In this document: in pieces, positions 13,772-23,163 of the stretch
Position numbering within the stretch: the first letter of the stretch is position 1
Layout: the number at the start of each line of letters is the position of its first letter
From: WTAW01 sp964406575
Lineage (GTDB): Bacteria; Acidobacteriota; Aminicenantia; Aminicenantales; Aminicenantaceae
Direction: 5' to 3'
NCBI GenBank assembly: GCA_964406575.1
Contig: CAYOSH010000029.1
Span: 1 to 48,811 of the forward strand
DNA length: 48,811 nt
Notes under the pieces: model-generated
Seen by the model: only the letters and a program-made list of their open reading frames with translations
What the model was told of the DNA's origin: nothing
Database searches by the model: none
Translations under genes and position numbers: made by a program

Positions 13772-15720
13772 ACGGAACAGACACAAAACGACGCGCTGTC
13801 GCTGACAAATCCCGGCCAAAAAAAAATCGACGAACCAGGAAGGTCGTGAGCACGACACACCCATCCCCGATGCCTTCAGTTGCCAGAAATGGCTATCTCG
13901 ACCAACTCTTTGAGAATGCCCAAGAAGCCATTGTCATGACAGACAACAAAGGCCGGGTGCTGCGCGTCAACAGCGAATTCGAAAGATTGTTTGGATTCGC
14001 ACGCAGTGAAGTGATCGGAATGCACGTCGATCCTCTTCTTGTGCCCAAAGGCCACTATAATGAAGCTACGTCATTGACCAAACGTGTAGTCCGGGGCGAG
14101 CAGGTTGTTATGGATACAGAACGTCACCGCAAAGATAGGGCTTTGATCGACGTCTCTGTTCTGGCCTCTCCTATCCGTGTCAATGGAAGCATCACTGCTG
14201 CATTTGCCATATATAGAGATATCACTGATCGCAAAAAGGCAGAAAGGGCGCTCAACCACAGAATCGAGTTTAATAAGATTGTCTCATCCATCTCGACTCG
14301 ATTCGTGACGAACCACGATTTTAACGAAGCCACATATATCTCTCTCTCTGAGATCGGAAAGTTCACAGAAGCAGATCGGGTTGTCATTTTCCTTCTCCGC
14401 AATAATGAACCTGCGTTCGATCTCACACATGAGTGGTGTGGAGAGGGAGTGCCCTCCAGGAAAAAGGGACCTAGGACAATCAAAGAGAACCAATTGCCTT
14501 GGTGGATGAATCAGCTCCGGAAAGAGAAGTACATATTGATCAGGGATGTTTCTCGGTTGCCGCAGGAGGCCGTTCTAGAAAAACAAATTTTGAAGCGCTA
14601 TAAGATCAAATCGCTCCTGGCTATCCCCTTGATCGCCATTGAAAAACTTGCAGGATTTGTTGCGTTCCATAATGTGCAGCGAACAGGTGTATGGGACAAC
14701 GGCGATATGGCCCTGCTTAAGGTATTTGCCGAGATCATAGGAAATGCTCTCGAACGAAAAAGGACAGAGGACTTTTTGCGCGAAAGTGAAGAAAAATATC
14801 GCTTGGTGGTAGAGAAAGCGAGCGATGGGATTGTGCTTCTTCAAGATGAAAAGATCAAATTTATCAATCCTCGTCTGGCTGATATGTGGGGCGGAGATGC
14901 CAGCGAGATGCTGAACAGGCGATTCATGGACTTTATTCATCCGGACGAAATTCCAAAGGTTGTTGAGCGATACAAAAAACGGATGGCCGGCGAAAAAGTT
15001 CCCCCCATCTATGAAACGATAATGGTGAGGAAGGACGGGTCGAACCTCAATGTGGAACTCAATGCCGGTATCAGTCTATATCAAGGGAAAAAAGCTGATC
15101 AGGTCTTTGTCCGCAACATCACTGAGCGAAAACAGGCGCAGACATGGCGCAAGGTGCTGGAAGGGTCGATCGAAGCCATCGCCATGACCCTTGAAATGAG
15201 AGATCCCTACACTGCCGGACATCAACAGCGTGTTGCGCGCTTGGCCTGTGCCATCGCCAAAGAGATAAAGATGCCGCAGCTGCAGATTGATGGTCTCCGC
15301 ATTGCCGGACTCATCCACGACCTCGGAAAAGTGACCGTCCCCGCCGAGATCCTGAGCAAACCCAGCAAACTTACAGAGACAGAATTCAGCATCATCAAGA
15401 ATCATCCCCGGGTGGCTTATGACATCTTGAAAAAGATCGATTTCCCATGGCCTGTGGCCGATATCGTGCTCCAGCACCATGAATATCTTGACGGGTCCGG
15501 ATATCCCCAGGGCCTTAAGGGAGAAGATATCCTTCTCGAGGCCCGGATCCTGACTGTTGCCGACATCGTGGAGGCTATGGCTTCCCATCGTCCCTACCGT
15601 CCGGCACTTGGCATAGACAGAGCGCTTGATGAGGTCAAGTTCGGAAAGGGGCGGAAGTTTGACCCGGCTGTGGTCGAAGCCTGCCTAAAGCTCTTTGCAA
15701 ACGCCTTCAAACTGGATTAA
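13768..15720 (+). CDS. PAS-GAF-PAS-HD-GYP c-di-GMP phosphodiesterase
   Basis: 650 aa, no membrane segment. After a basic N-terminal tail come a PAS domain (about 45-160), a GAF domain (about 170-330), a second PAS (about 340-460) and an HD-GYP domain (about 465-650). The catalytic motifs are intact: HDLGK near 516 and HHEYLDGSGYPQGLKG near 570. HD-GYP enzymes break c-di-GMP down to GMP. The gene lies 157 bp after the ParA-partner gene and has its own box cluster and promoter. With the GGDEF enzyme at 28880 and PilZ protein at 36681 it completes a c-di-GMP circuit within this window. Confidence 0.92.
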   Translation: MNGTDTKRRAVADKSRPKKNRRTRKVVSTTHPSPMPSVARNGYLDQLFENAQEAIVMTDNKGRVLRVNSEFERLFGFARSEVIGMHVDPLLVPKGHYNEATSLTKRVVRGEQVVMDTERHRKDRALIDVSVLASPIRVNGSITAAFAIYRDITDRKKAERALNHRIEFNKIVSSISTRFVTNHDFNEATYISLSEIGKFTEADRVVIFLLRNNEPAFDLTHEWCGEGVPSRKKGPRTIKENQLPWWMNQLRKEKYILIRDVSRLPQEAVLEKQILKRYKIKSLLAIPLIAIEKLAGFVAFHNVQRTGVWDNGDMALLKVFAEIIGNALERKRTEDFLRESEEKYRLVVEKASDGIVLLQDEKIKFINPRLADMWGGDASEMLNRRFMDFIHPDEIPKVVERYKKRMAGEKVPPIYETIMVRKDGSNLNVELNAGISLYQGKKADQVFVRNITERKQAQTWRKVLEGSIEAIAMTLEMRDPYTAGHQQRVARLACAIAKEIKMPQLQIDGLRIAGLIHDLGKVTVPAEILSKPSKLTETEFSIIKNHPRVAYDILKKIDFPWPVADIVLQHHEYLDGSGYPQGLKGEDILLEARILTVADIVEAMASHRPYRPALGIDRALDEVKFGKGRKFDPAVVEACLKLFANAFKLD

Positions 15721-15858
15721 CCGAACTTCTCAATCTGGAAATTCCCCGATCGACTATATCATGAGGGCTTTTTCCTATGATTTTTCAGCAGATTAACAGC
15801 AGAAAATGGGGAAAGATCATTGAGTTTTTAAGGGAAATCCATGGGCTTTTCGACATAA

Positions 15859-15986
15859 TCACCCCTGAGAGTGAAAAAATATCACCTCTAAATCCATCCC
15901 TAAGGGTGATTGTGCACAAATTCCGGTTCTGTCAAAATTTTATCAAAAGGCAAGAATTGTGTGATGTCAGTAACGACACTTATCTT
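15859..15986 (+). promoter_or_regulatory. TCACCYC box cluster C and NHL-gene promoter
   Basis: Half-sites are TCACCCC (15859-15865), TCACCTC (15882-15888) and AGGGTGA (15903-15909), spaced 23 and 21 bp. The spacing of the last two equals that in cluster B. A possible promoter follows: TTGTGT (15957-15962), 18 bp, TATCTT (15981-15986). The DNA from 15721 to 15858 has no other recognisable content. Confidence 0.48.
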
Positions 15987-16017
15987 AAATTTAGGACACC
16001 AAATAAGGACGAGGACC

Positions 16018-18654
16018 ATGCGTTTAGGAATCTTTAACTCCAAGTTTTTAACCGTACTTACCCTTTGCCTATTCATTTTCCTCCTTACCTCCGAGGCTTC
16101 TTCCTTGCGAGGCTTTCAGGGCGCGGAATCATTCGCGAAACTGCTCAGCGAGGGAGAAGCCTTCTACAAAAGCAAGGAGTACGATAAGGCGATTATCCGG
16201 TATCTTGAAGCGTATATGCAAGCCAAGGATAACACAGAGTTCTCCGAAGTGTACATGCATCTTGGCTTGACCTATACGGCCAACGGCCAGAAAGACAAGG
16301 CCAGGGAATATCTCCTCAAGCTGCTAGAGCTTCAACCGGACAAGAAGATCGACGAGCAGAAGTATCCTGCAGATTTTGTGATCCTGTTCTATCAGGCAAA
16401 GATCGAAGCACTAAAACCGGCTGCCGAGGCAGCCGAACCGGTACCCACACAAGTTGTTCCAGAGGAAGAAAGAAAGGCTCCACCGAAAACTGAGGAAGCC
16501 AAAAAGCCGGAACCCAAAAAAGAAGAGCTTAAACCTAAAACCGAAGAAAAAAAAGTCGAGTCTCCGGCAACAACAAAGCAGGCTGAACCTAAATCAGAAA
16601 CAAAGACCCAACCCGTTAAGAAAGATGAAACAGAGGAATTACCGGACAAGCTAAAGGAAGTACCGGGAGTAGAGACAACTAAGAAAAAGGAACTCCCTAA
16701 GAAGGAAGAGAAACCCGCGGCAAAAGATACTCAGGCCGTGACTACTAAGGAAGACAAAACTGCAACAAAAGATGTTACGACGCCCACACAAGAAGAGCCC
16801 GAGGAGCCCGTGGTTAAGGAACAGGCCGCACAAGAAGCCAAGGTTGGAGGGAAGAAAAAGATGCCGTGGTTGCTCATCGCTGGAGTGGCGGTCATCGGCG
16901 GGGCCCTGGCCTATCTGTTATTGAGTGGTTCGGAAACCAGCGAGGAGGAAGTCTCTGCCGGAAGTATCCAGGTGAACTCCTCGCCCACAGGTGCCAAAAT
17001 CTTCCTTGATGGGAGCGATACCGGTCAAGTGACAAATGCTACACTCACAGGGATCTCTTCTGGATCCCATGAAGTGAAAGTTACTAAAGAAGGGTATGTG
17101 GATCGTGAAGAGACTGTATCGGTCACTGGAGGACAGACAGCCATTGTGGATGTCTCTCTCTCCAAGCACACAATCTCTGTGAGCAATCCCAAAGCGAATG
17201 ATGTCTGGGTGAAGGGGCAGACAGTCCAGATCAAATGGAACACAGGAGGATCGAGCACCACAAGGAATATCACGCAAAGCCACTTCAATCCACTTCTGTC
17301 GGATAGTGGCAACAGCAGAACATTCCTCAGGCTAAAAGTGTATCGTGAGAGAGAAGCCATGCGTGCTCACAACCACAGCTTGAGAGCGGCAGGCGGTGGA
17401 GCAGAGGACCAAGATGGACTTGCCAGGGTGCGAAAGGTGATCGGTGAGCTCTCTCCAACCGTTAAAGAAAGAACTCCTGCACCTGTGACGCAACCTGTGG
17501 ACGGGAAAGGTAATTCCAGCAACAATCCTGGTATGCTGAATATCAATCCTAATAATCAGAGCGGACAATACAGGGCGAATCCTTCAAGCGATCTGAATAT
17601 CCAAGCAGTCTCCCAAGTGAAGATAGAACTTTACCAAGGAAACAAGAGCGTGAAAACGATTGTGAACAGCACGCAGAATGATGGCCAACACAGCTGGAAA
17701 GTGGCCTCAAACGTTCCCGACGGATTCAATTACAAAGTGAAAGTTTCAGCGGCAGAAGAGCCGAGCGTATCGGGAACAAGTAAAGAATTCATGGTGAAAA
17801 GTGACTATACTCTGGCGGCAAAATGGGGAAGCAAAGGATCGGCAGATGACCAATTTAACGCACCGATGGGGATCACGGTTAAGCAGAGCAAGGTCTATAT
17901 CGTGGAAGACGTAAACGCGCGGATCAAGATCTACACTCCTCAGGGAACGCTCCTCAACATGTGGGGGGCGCCCGGTAAAGAAAATGATACGTACAACAAC
18001 CCCCGAGGAGTTGCAGTTGCAAACAATGGAAACATCTACATCGCAGATACAGGCAATGAGCGGATCCTTGTGTACAAACCCAGCGGTGCCTATATAAGGC
18101 AATGGGGAAGACGCGGTGGTGGGAATGGTCAGTTCCGCTCTCCGACAGGCATTTCTATCGATAAAGCCGGCTTTGTTTATGTGTCAGATTCCTACAACTT
18201 CCGGATCCAGAAGTTCAACGCCGATGGGAAGTATATTGATCAATTCGGCACAAGAGGCACTGGGGACGATCAATTCGGATTGCCTGTAGGTGTTGCTGTT
18301 GATGATAGTGGGAATGTTTATGTGGTCGACAGCGAGAACAATCGCATTCAGAAGTTCAACTCCACCGGTAAACTCATCACAAAATGGGGGAAAAAGGGCA
18401 ATGAAAACGGAGAATTCAATCATCCCCTAGGCATCGCCATCGGAACAGACAAGAATGTCTATGTGACGGATTCGGAAAACCACCGGATCCAGAAGTTCGA
18501 CTCCACGGGTAATTTTATTTCCACGTGGGGAACGCAGGGCGATGGGGACGCGCAGTTCCGTTTCCCATCTGGAATTTCAGTGGATACCGCGGGTAGAGTT
18601 TACATCTCCGACAGCGGCAACTACCGCATCATGAAGTTCAGAGTAGTTGAGTAA
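16018..18654 (+). CDS. Envelope TPR-PEGA-NHL propeller protein
   Basis: 878 aa from the ATG at 16018 (AAGGACGAGG upstream, signal peptide just after); I reject 36 extra upstream codons. In order: signal peptide (1-28), TPR-like repeats (about 40-125), a Lys/Glu/Pro-rich low-complexity linker (about 130-280), a hydrophobic helix (282-302), a PEGA domain (about 315-381), a Kre9/KNH-like beta-sandwich (about 385-595) and six NHL repeats forming a propeller (about 600-878). The beta-sandwich is split: IKWNTGGSS is separated from VSQVKIELYQG by roughly 115 residues of unrelated, Asn-rich sequence. PEGA domains are usually on surface proteins. No enzyme motif; likely a scaffold or sensor in the envelope. 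Confidence 0.82.
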   Translation: MRLGIFNSKFLTVLTLCLFIFLLTSEASSLRGFQGAESFAKLLSEGEAFYKSKEYDKAIIRYLEAYMQAKDNTEFSEVYMHLGLTYTANGQKDKAREYLLKLLELQPDKKIDEQKYPADFVILFYQAKIEALKPAAEAAEPVPTQVVPEEERKAPPKTEEAKKPEPKKEELKPKTEEKKVESPATTKQAEPKSETKTQPVKKDETEELPDKLKEVPGVETTKKKELPKKEEKPAAKDTQAVTTKEDKTATKDVTTPTQEEPEEPVVKEQAAQEAKVGGKKKMPWLLIAGVAVIGGALAYLLLSGSETSEEEVSAGSIQVNSSPTGAKIFLDGSDTGQVTNATLTGISSGSHEVKVTKEGYVDREETVSVTGGQTAIVDVSLSKHTISVSNPKANDVWVKGQTVQIKWNTGGSSTTRNITQSHFNPLLSDSGNSRTFLRLKVYREREAMRAHNHSLRAAGGGAEDQDGLARVRKVIGELSPTVKERTPAPVTQPVDGKGNSSNNPGMLNINPNNQSGQYRANPSSDLNIQAVSQVKIELYQGNKSVKTIVNSTQNDGQHSWKVASNVPDGFNYKVKVSAAEEPSVSGTSKEFMVKSDYTLAAKWGSKGSADDQFNAPMGITVKQSKVYIVEDVNARIKIYTPQGTLLNMWGAPGKENDTYNNPRGVAVANNGNIYIADTGNERILVYKPSGAYIRQWGRRGGGNGQFRSPTGISIDKAGFVYVSDSYNFRIQKFNADGKYIDQFGTRGTGDDQFGLPVGVAVDDSGNVYVVDSENNRIQKFNSTGKLITKWGKKGNENGEFNHPLGIAIGTDKNVYVTDSENHRIQKFDSTGNFISTWGTQGDGDAQFRFPSGISVDTAGRVYISDSGNYRIMKFRVVE

Positions 18655-19236
18655 AAAAGAAAAGAGGAAGAGCAGTATATAGGTTAGCGAGAAAAACATA
18701 GAGCTCGGCAGTTCCACGAATTCTGCATCATCTTAAAGATTGCACCTAATAGAATTGATCCCTTTATAACTATAGTCTTAAATAATCCTTTTTTAGCTTG
18801 GAGTCAGAGTCTTCACCCTTTTATCAATTCGTCTTGATCTGAAATCACAGGGAGAGATTAACGGGTAAGAGAGAGAAGATATTTGGGATTAAGCAAAGAG
18901 GTTGCTGGCTGTAGGGGGTAAATAAGCAAAAGGGGTTATTGGATAGAAATTCTTGTCCAGCCAGCACAACAAGAATTATCTTTATTCTATAACACTAAAA
19001 AGATAAAATCAATAGGAAATATAAGAAATTTAATTTTTTGTTGACTTTTTCATGAAGTATGCGAGTTCGCTCAAAAGTGGAATCTATACTTTTTATGCTC
19101 TTGAAAGAAAATCCGATTTCAGTGAGAATAATGCTTGATTAGAATCGTCTGTTTGCATTGATAACAAACAAAGGAGTTGAGGACTTGCTCTTGGTCTGAT
19201 TGACAGATCAATAATTTTCACTTTTTCGATCATACA
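18655..19236. other. 582-bp AT-rich intergenic region
   Basis: No gene seen on either strand. The one clear structure is a hairpin with perfect 9-bp arms, AATTCTTGT (18948-18956) and ACAAGAATT (18969-18977), and a 12-nt loop. It is not followed by a T-run. I see no convincing promoter for the CHAT gene at 19237, and its ATG has no visible ribosome site. Confidence 0.5.
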
Positions 19237-21792
19237 ATGTTTTTATCAAAGGAGAATCGCTCTCGAAGAACAATCGTTCTGTACATCATTTTGTTGCTTG
19301 TTTTTTTGGGATCGAATTATCTCCGTGGATCGATGTGTAGAGATGGCTCTAAATATCAGGAATATCTAACCTCTTTCGAGGAGGGTGAAAAATTTCTGAT
19401 GAAGGGCCAGTTTGACAAAGCACTTGAATCGTTTGAAAAAGGCTTGAACGAGGCGAGGGCTACAGGAAATGAGAAGGGAGAGGTTGATTGTTATAAAAGT
19501 ATAGGATTGACATTCTGGAATCTTGGGAATTTAGAAAAATCTGAGGAGTTTTATTCAACAGCTCATTTGTTCGCTAAGAGGTATGGATTAACGTCTGCTG
19601 AGACAGAATTTGATAGCTATTATGAAATATTTCGACTGTACACTGATGGAAAAACAAACCGTATTTTGAATGATTACCAAAGATCTATAACCTGTTTTCA
19701 ACAAGCTGTTGTTTTAGCCAGAGCAAATCATAGCAGACATCACGAATTGAAATGCCTTCGGCAAATGAGCCTCACGTATTGGGAGTTGAACGATCTTAAA
19801 AATTTCTATGAGTTGAATAAGCAAGGCTTGAAGATTGCTCGAGATTTGAATCACAAGAGAGAAATTGGCAGAGCTCTTAATAATATTGGCCTTTATTTTT
19901 GGAAGACGAACGAGTATTCCAAGGCACTGAGTTTTTATCAGGAGGCCCTGACTATCGCAAGAGAGCTTGATGATAAGGTGGAGATGTCTGCTTGTTTCAA
20001 TAATATTGGNNNNNNNNNNNNNNNNNNNNNNNNNNNNNNNNNNNNNNNNNNNNNNNNNNNNNNNNNNNNNNNNNNNNNNNNNNNNNNNNNNNNNNNNNNN
20101 NNNNNNNNNCTTTGGGAAGCTTACTTTGGATTAGGGCGCTGTTACGAATCGAGAGATGAATATACTAACGCTTTGCACTATTACAAGAAGGCTATCAGTG
20201 TTATTGATCGGATAAGAAGCCAGATTTCGGTAGATACATACAAATCGAGTTTTGCCAGGAATAAACAAAAGGTGTATGAATCTCTGATCAGGCTTTTGTA
20301 CAGGTTGCAGGAGAATGGAGATTCAAAAGATCTAAGTGAGATTTTTCATGTTGTGGAAAGCGCAAAAGCTCGAGCATTTCTAGAGACCCTAGGAGAATCT
20401 AAGGTTGATATACGAGAAAGACTTACTCCTCATTTAAAGGAGCAGGAAAAAAAGATATCTAACAAAATTTCTTCTGTTATCCGAGAGCTTACCAGTCAGG
20501 AGTTGTCTGAAAATCAACGGAAGAGATTATCACAAAAACTTAAAAGAGCAGAGGATGATTATCTGCTCCTATTTCAGAAAATTCGGGTTGAGGTTCCAGA
20601 AGTCGCGAATATTGTAGCACCTGTGCCCTGTCATCTTGACCAGGTTCAAGACCAAATTACCGACAATAAAACGGCCTTGATCGAATATTTTATTGGAGAA
20701 AAGGAGTCGTATGTATTTTTTGTCACAAAAAAGGACATCCGGTTATATTCGCTGCCAGGTAGAGATGAAATCTGGAGGTCCCTAAAAGCCTATTTAAAAG
20801 CTCTCTCTGATTATCCAGATAGCCAGTTTCGAGGAGTGGAAGCTTCAAAACGATTGGCGAAAGAATTGCTTTTCTGTGGACAATGGCGCATGCCGGGCTC
20901 TATTGAGAATCTGATCGTTATTCCGGATGGAGTGCTCTATTATTTGCCGTTCGAAACGCTTATCTTCGATACACAAGGACTGAAGCCTTCGGAAAATTAT
21001 TTAATCTCAAAATACAAAATCTCTTATGCGCCTTCCTCTTCCTCTCTACTGTTCTTATTTAGAGAAAGCAAAAGAGCTTACGCCAGCGACTTATTGGCAC
21101 TTGGGAATCCTGCCTACACTTGGAATGGCAGAACCTCAAAAAAAAATGTGATTCCTTCGGAGATCCTTAAAGAGGTTTATCAAAATGAAGGTTTTGATTT
21201 GACTCCCCTTCCTTACAGTGAGCGAGAAGTCAAGGGAATTTCTAAATTTTTTCATAAAACAAAATGCGACGTTTATTTAAATCGTGAGGCAAGTGAAAAG
21301 ATCATCAAAAATCTCACACTTGATAATTACCAGATCCTTCATTTCGCCTGTCATGCAATTCTGGATGAACGATTCCCGTTCCGTTCAGCACTTGTGCTAT
21401 CCAAGGAAGATTCGCTGGATGAAGATGGCTTTCTTCAGGTGAGTGAAATCTATAACTTAAGGTTGGCATCTGATCTGGTGATACTTTCAGCCTGTCAAAC
21501 CGGAAGAGGGTATTTGGAAAAAGGAGAGGGTGTTCTGGGACTTCCGAGGATATTCTTCTATTCAGGCGCAAGATCCGTTGTTTCTACACTGTGGAAAATT
21601 GATGATAAATCCACGGCAGTCTTCATGAAACATTTCTATAGATTTCTCTCTCAGAGCATGGATAAAGCGCAGGCACTTCGGTTAGCCAAATTGGAGATGA
21701 TTATGTCAAAGTATTCTCATCCATTCTATTGGGCTGCGTTTGTTTTGAACGGGGAGTATTCTTCAAAAGTTTATTTTGGCAGTTATGATTGA
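19237..21792 (+). CDS. Exported TPR-CHAT protein (1), interrupted by a gap
   Basis: CHAT domains are caspase/separase-like cysteine protease folds. The protein has an N-terminal signal or anchor segment (after MFLSKENRSRRT), TPR repeats, a scaffold gap (20010-20109, about residues 258-291), more TPR, a helical linker and the CHAT domain. The catalytic pair is visible: His in ILHFACHAI and Cys in LSACQTGRG. The end (PFYWAAFVLNGEY) is typical. Compared with the paralogue at 23164-26306, about 150 residues of TPR are missing at the gap. It converges on the anti-sigma gene with only 14 bp between stops. Protease activity and targets are unproven. Confidence 0.88.
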   Translation: MFLSKENRSRRTIVLYIILLLVFLGSNYLRGSMCRDGSKYQEYLTSFEEGEKFLMKGQFDKALESFEKGLNEARATGNEKGEVDCYKSIGLTFWNLGNLEKSEEFYSTAHLFAKRYGLTSAETEFDSYYEIFRLYTDGKTNRILNDYQRSITCFQQAVVLARANHSRHHELKCLRQMSLTYWELNDLKNFYELNKQGLKIARDLNHKREIGRALNNIGLYFWKTNEYSKALSFYQEALTIARELDDKVEMSACFNNIXXXXXXXXXXXXXXXXXXXXXXXXXXXXXXXXXXLWEAYFGLGRCYESRDEYTNALHYYKKAISVIDRIRSQISVDTYKSSFARNKQKVYESLIRLLYRLQENGDSKDLSEIFHVVESAKARAFLETLGESKVDIRERLTPHLKEQEKKISNKISSVIRELTSQELSENQRKRLSQKLKRAEDDYLLLFQKIRVEVPEVANIVAPVPCHLDQVQDQITDNKTALIEYFIGEKESYVFFVTKKDIRLYSLPGRDEIWRSLKAYLKALSDYPDSQFRGVEASKRLAKELLFCGQWRMPGSIENLIVIPDGVLYYLPFETLIFDTQGLKPSENYLISKYKISYAPSSSSLLFLFRESKRAYASDLLALGNPAYTWNGRTSKKNVIPSEILKEVYQNEGFDLTPLPYSEREVKGISKFFHKTKCDVYLNREASEKIIKNLTLDNYQILHFACHAILDERFPFRSALVLSKEDSLDEDGFLQVSEIYNLRLASDLVILSACQTGRGYLEKGEGVLGLPRIFFYSGARSVVSTLWKIDDKSTAVFMKHFYRFLSQSMDKAQALRLAKLEMIMSKYSHPFYWAAFVLNGEYSSKVYFGSYD
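20010..20109. other. Scaffold gap of unknown length
   Basis: Exactly 100 N inside the TPR array of the first CHAT gene. The flanks are not duplicated, so real sequence is missing. The paralogue carries about 160 residues between the equivalent points (the SNMG and LWEA motifs), so the true gap is perhaps 450-500 bp. Confidence 0.9.
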
Positions 21793-21806
21793 ATCTAAAG
21801 AAGAGT

Positions 21807-22505
21807 CTACTCAGAAATATAGAATTCCTGAAGCTGTGATTCGATCGTCTTCCCATCCGAGAGGAATGCCGTAACCATCCAGTAGTATGGTTTTTCTTTG
21901 ATGAGCATAGCTGTGATCTCGTCTGAAAGCGTTGCATGATTTTCTTTAATCTTGTCACTTGTCCATACAGGATATAGGGATTCATCGAAGATCTCTAGGA
22001 TAAAATAATCTGAGTCATGTACATCTTCCCATTCGAATCCCATTTGAGTCTTTTGTTCATTTTTATGAGTTGGGGAAATCAATTTGAGTGACTGCGCTTC
22101 ATTGCCCCTGTATTTCTCTTGCTCGGAGTTGTTTCGTACGAGGTATGAGATCAAAACCACCCCCGTGATGATTATCAAAGCGTAAATCCAAACTGGATGA
22201 AAAGAGATCAATTGCGGATAAAATTTGTTCTTGTTGTTCTGTTTGTTTTCGGGGATTAAATCCTTAAGATCACTCATCAATTTTTTTTCTTCTCTTATTG
22301 TTTTTAGGGCAAAATTTAATTCTTCCAGGCACTCAGGACATTGGGTGATATGATCGATTATTTGATTTTTTTGCTTTTTCGAGCACTCATCTCTAAGATA
22401 AACTATAAAATCTTGTGGTGAGGGGCATCTATCTCTGGATCCGTGAGACCGGTCTTCAAGATAGTTTTTATAAAGTTTTTTTAAGGAGTTATGTTTGATC
22501 TTCAT
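21807..22505 (-). CDS. Membrane zinc-binding anti-sigma factor
   Basis: 232 aa. The cytoplasmic N-terminus has the zinc anti-sigma signature: Cys27, then His52-x3-Cys56-x2-Cys59 (DHITQCPEC). One membrane helix follows at about 105-122, then an outside domain of about 105 residues with a fibronectin-like beta pattern (FEWEDVHDSDYFILEIFD). It overlaps the sigma gene by 17 bp and has AAGGA within that gene. This is the standard partner arrangement: the anti-sigma holds the ECF factor at the membrane until a signal or protease removes it. Its exposed domain faces the same compartment as the exported CHAT proteins on either side. Confidence 0.82.
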   Translation of the reverse strand: MKIKHNSLKKLYKNYLEDRSHGSRDRCPSPQDFIVYLRDECSKKQKNQIIDHITQCPECLEELNFALKTIREEKKLMSDLKDLIPENKQNNKNKFYPQLISFHPVWIYALIIITGVVLISYLVRNNSEQEKYRGNEAQSLKLISPTHKNEQKTQMGFEWEDVHDSDYFILEIFDESLYPVWTSDKIKENHATLSDEITAMLIKEKPYYWMVTAFLSDGKTIESQLQEFYISE

Positions 22506-23028
22506 ATTCGAGTCCTTTATCTTTCAGCCTCTTCTTCAGATCATTCAATCCTCTATATAGCAAATTTCTTGTTTTGGCTTCGCTCCATTTGAGGGAAATA
22601 GCAATTTCCTCTAGAGTCATATTCAATAAGAAAAGCCTTACAACCCTGCGGCGTGAATCTATGAGAGAATCCACAGCTTCGCCCACCCTGTTTTTTAAAT
22701 CGCTTTCGCTAGAATTATGCTTTTTGTAGAAACTACGTCTATCGGATATTTTCTTTCTTTTTTCGTTAGAGATCACCCCCTCTTCTCTCCTTGATTTTCT
22801 GATCTGGTCAATCACACAAGAATTCACAATTTTCTTTATATAAGACGAATAGCTGTAGATGTTTTTCTCATCGCTCAGAACATTCCATAATTTTATTTTT
22901 ACTTCTTGGAATATGTCATCCGGATCAATGCCGTTTTTTTGGGGATTGAATTGTTGGATCTGTCCTTCGATGAACCTGGAAAATTTTACGATAAGCCTTT
23001 CGAACTCGTGTGTTCTGTCTTTTTTCAT
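22489..23028 (-). CDS. ECF-type sigma-70 family factor
   Basis: 179 aa, the length of an ECF sigma factor. Region 2 is visible (DPDDIFQEVKIKLWNVL, binds the -10 and core enzyme) and region 4 near the end (MTLEEIAISLKWSEAKTRNLLYRGL, helix-turn-helix for -35). The linker between is Lys/Arg-rich. It follows the second CHAT gene by 135 bp on the same strand and overlaps the anti-sigma gene. Upstream, GGAAT is followed 17 bp later by GTAGC on the minus strand, a weak ECF-like promoter that would mean autoregulation; this is tentative. A TATAAT is also present at about 23045-23050, with a poor -35. Confidence 0.86.
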   Translation of the reverse strand: MKKDRTHEFERLIVKFSRFIEGQIQQFNPQKNGIDPDDIFQEVKIKLWNVLSDEKNIYSYSSYIKKIVNSCVIDQIRKSRREEGVISNEKRKKISDRRSFYKKHNSSESDLKNRVGEAVDSLIDSRRRVVRLFLLNMTLEEIAISLKWSEAKTRNLLYRGLNDLKKRLKDKGLEYEDQT

Positions 23029-23163
23029 TTTTAAAGGGGCGAATTATATCATTTGTTTTATAGCCGGATAAATGGCCGCTACTTATATAGAGTGTTTTTA
23101 TTCCGAATTATTCTCAGATTTTGATAAAAAATTTTAATATTTTTTGGAGGGATTAAAATAACA

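Noticed and set aside
15777..16037. 86-residue open frame upstream of the NHL gene
   Set aside because: It spans the box cluster and promoter of that gene, overlaps its start and shows no protein-like pattern or ribosome site.
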